Shown piece after piece: positions 5,788 through 6,327 of a DNA stretch of 6,327 nucleotides. Made by a program: the position numbers and the translations under genes. Positions within the stretch are counted from its first letter, which is position 1; every line of letters begins with the position of its first letter. The DNA comes from Gammaproteobacteria bacterium. Its GTDB lineage: Bacteria; Pseudomonadota; Gammaproteobacteria; HK1. The notes beneath the pieces are model-generated. The model did not search any database and had not been told where the DNA came from. It saw only the letters and a program-made list of their open reading frames with translations. Location of the stretch: contig JAGRHX010000025.1 of the NCBI GenBank assembly GCA_020444775.1, positions 1 through 6,327 of the forward strand, written 5' to 3'.

Positions 5788-6327
5788 TCACGCGGCTTCG
5801 CGGGTCTGCTGGCTGAAGGTCAGGTTCTCGCCGTCGGCGTCGACGACGATCCGGGTGCCTGGCATGAACTCGCCGCGCAGCAGCGACTGCGCCAACGGGT
5901 TCTCCAGGCGCTGCTGGATGGCCCGCTTCAGCGGTCGCGCTCCGTACACCGGATCGAAGCCTGCCTCGGCCAGACGATCGCGGGCCGCCTCGCTGAGCTC
6001 CAGGGTGTAGTCCTGGCTCTCCAGTCGCTGGTTCAGACCGGCCAGCTGGATGTCGAGGATGGCGCGGATCTGCTCGCGCTTGAGCGGCTCGAACACCACC
6101 AGCTCGTCGACCCGGTTGATGAACTCGGGACGGAAATGCCGACCCACCTCATCGAGCACCGCGCTACGCATACCGCGGGTGTCTCCGCTCTGCGCCTTCT
6201 CCTGAATCAGATGCGAGCCGAGGTTGGAGGTCATCACGATCACCGTGTTGCGAAAGTCCACGGTGCGTCCGTGACCATCGGTGAGACGACCGTCCTCCAG
6301 GACCTGCAGCAGCACGTTGAACACGTC
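5788..6327 (-). CDS. clpB: ATP-dependent chaperone ClpB (partial, C-terminal 179 residues)
   Basis: The frame is open from the window edge at 6327 and ends at TGA 5788-5790; the N-terminal domain, first AAA+ module and coiled-coil are outside. The fragment covers the end of the second AAA+ module and the C-terminal D2-small domain of the hexameric ClpB disaggregase, which rescues aggregated proteins with DnaK/DnaJ/GrpE in the cytoplasm. Diagnostic motifs, numbered in the fragment, are [16 protein letters not shown] (3-18), the sensor-1 strand VIVMTSNLG (29-37), the arginine-finger segment [15 protein letters not shown] (65-79) and sensor-2 GARPLKR (128-134). The tail runs about 15 residues past the family core, ending QQTREAA. 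ClpA and ClpC are less likely given the match to ClpB in the segment after sensor 1. A stable stem-loop follows the stop, separating it from pilB. Confidence 0.96.
   Translation of the reverse strand, partial: DVFNVLLQVLEDGRLTDGHGRTVDFRNTVIVMTSNLGSHLIQEKAQSGDTRGMRSAVLDEVGRHFRPEFINRVDELVVFEPLKREQIRAILDIQLAGLNQRLESQDYTLELSEAARDRLAEAGFDPVYGARPLKRAIQQRLENPLAQSLLRGEFMPGTRIVVDADGENLTFSQQTREAA

Overview
The window is GC-rich chromosomal DNA from a gammaproteobacterium, very probably outside the Enterobacterales. All six recognisable genes lie on the minus strand, so they are transcribed from high to low coordinates. The lineage is inferred from the pairing of a PilB-PilC-PilD type IV pilus cluster with zapD, a division gene largely confined to gamma- and betaproteobacteria. 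PilB, PilC and PilD resemble the Pseudomonas proteins along their whole length. I cannot name a genus.

Layout in the direction of transcription. (1) 6327-5788: C-terminal 179 residues of the ClpB disaggregase, followed by a perfect 13-bp stem-loop. (2) 5787-5310: a 478-bp gap with no convincing gene, containing several dyads, a short direct repeat and a plausible sigma-70-type promoter for pilB. (3) 5309-3594: pilB, the pilus extension ATPase. (4) 3586-2360: pilC, the inner-membrane platform protein, 7 nt after pilB. (5) 2359-2002: a 358-bp gap without a recognisable gene but with a 9-bp dyad. (6) 2001-1072: pilD, the prepilin peptidase/N-methyltransferase, with a GTG start chosen over a longer TTG-started frame. 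(7) 1071-914: a 158-bp gap. (8) 913-131: zapD, an FtsZ-bundling protein. (9) 120-1: the first 40 residues of a thioredoxin-fold protein with a WCGPC active site, probably the CnoX (YbbN) chaperedoxin.

How the genes work together: PilD processes and methylates prepilins, PilC anchors the motor in the inner membrane, and PilB powers pilus assembly. No pilin gene is visible, so pilA must lie elsewhere. ZapD stabilises the Z-ring. ClpB and the CnoX-like protein belong to protein quality control. The common gammaproteobacterial order places coaE (and often yacG) between or beside pilD and zapD. Here coaE is absent from that position and zapD is tightly linked to the thioredoxin gene.

I see no mobile element, CRISPR array, RNA gene or defence system, and nothing that amounts to a new biological system. 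The points worth a second look are small: an altered zinc-motif cysteine in PilB, a longer loop in PilD, the missing coaE, and structured intergenic DNA.
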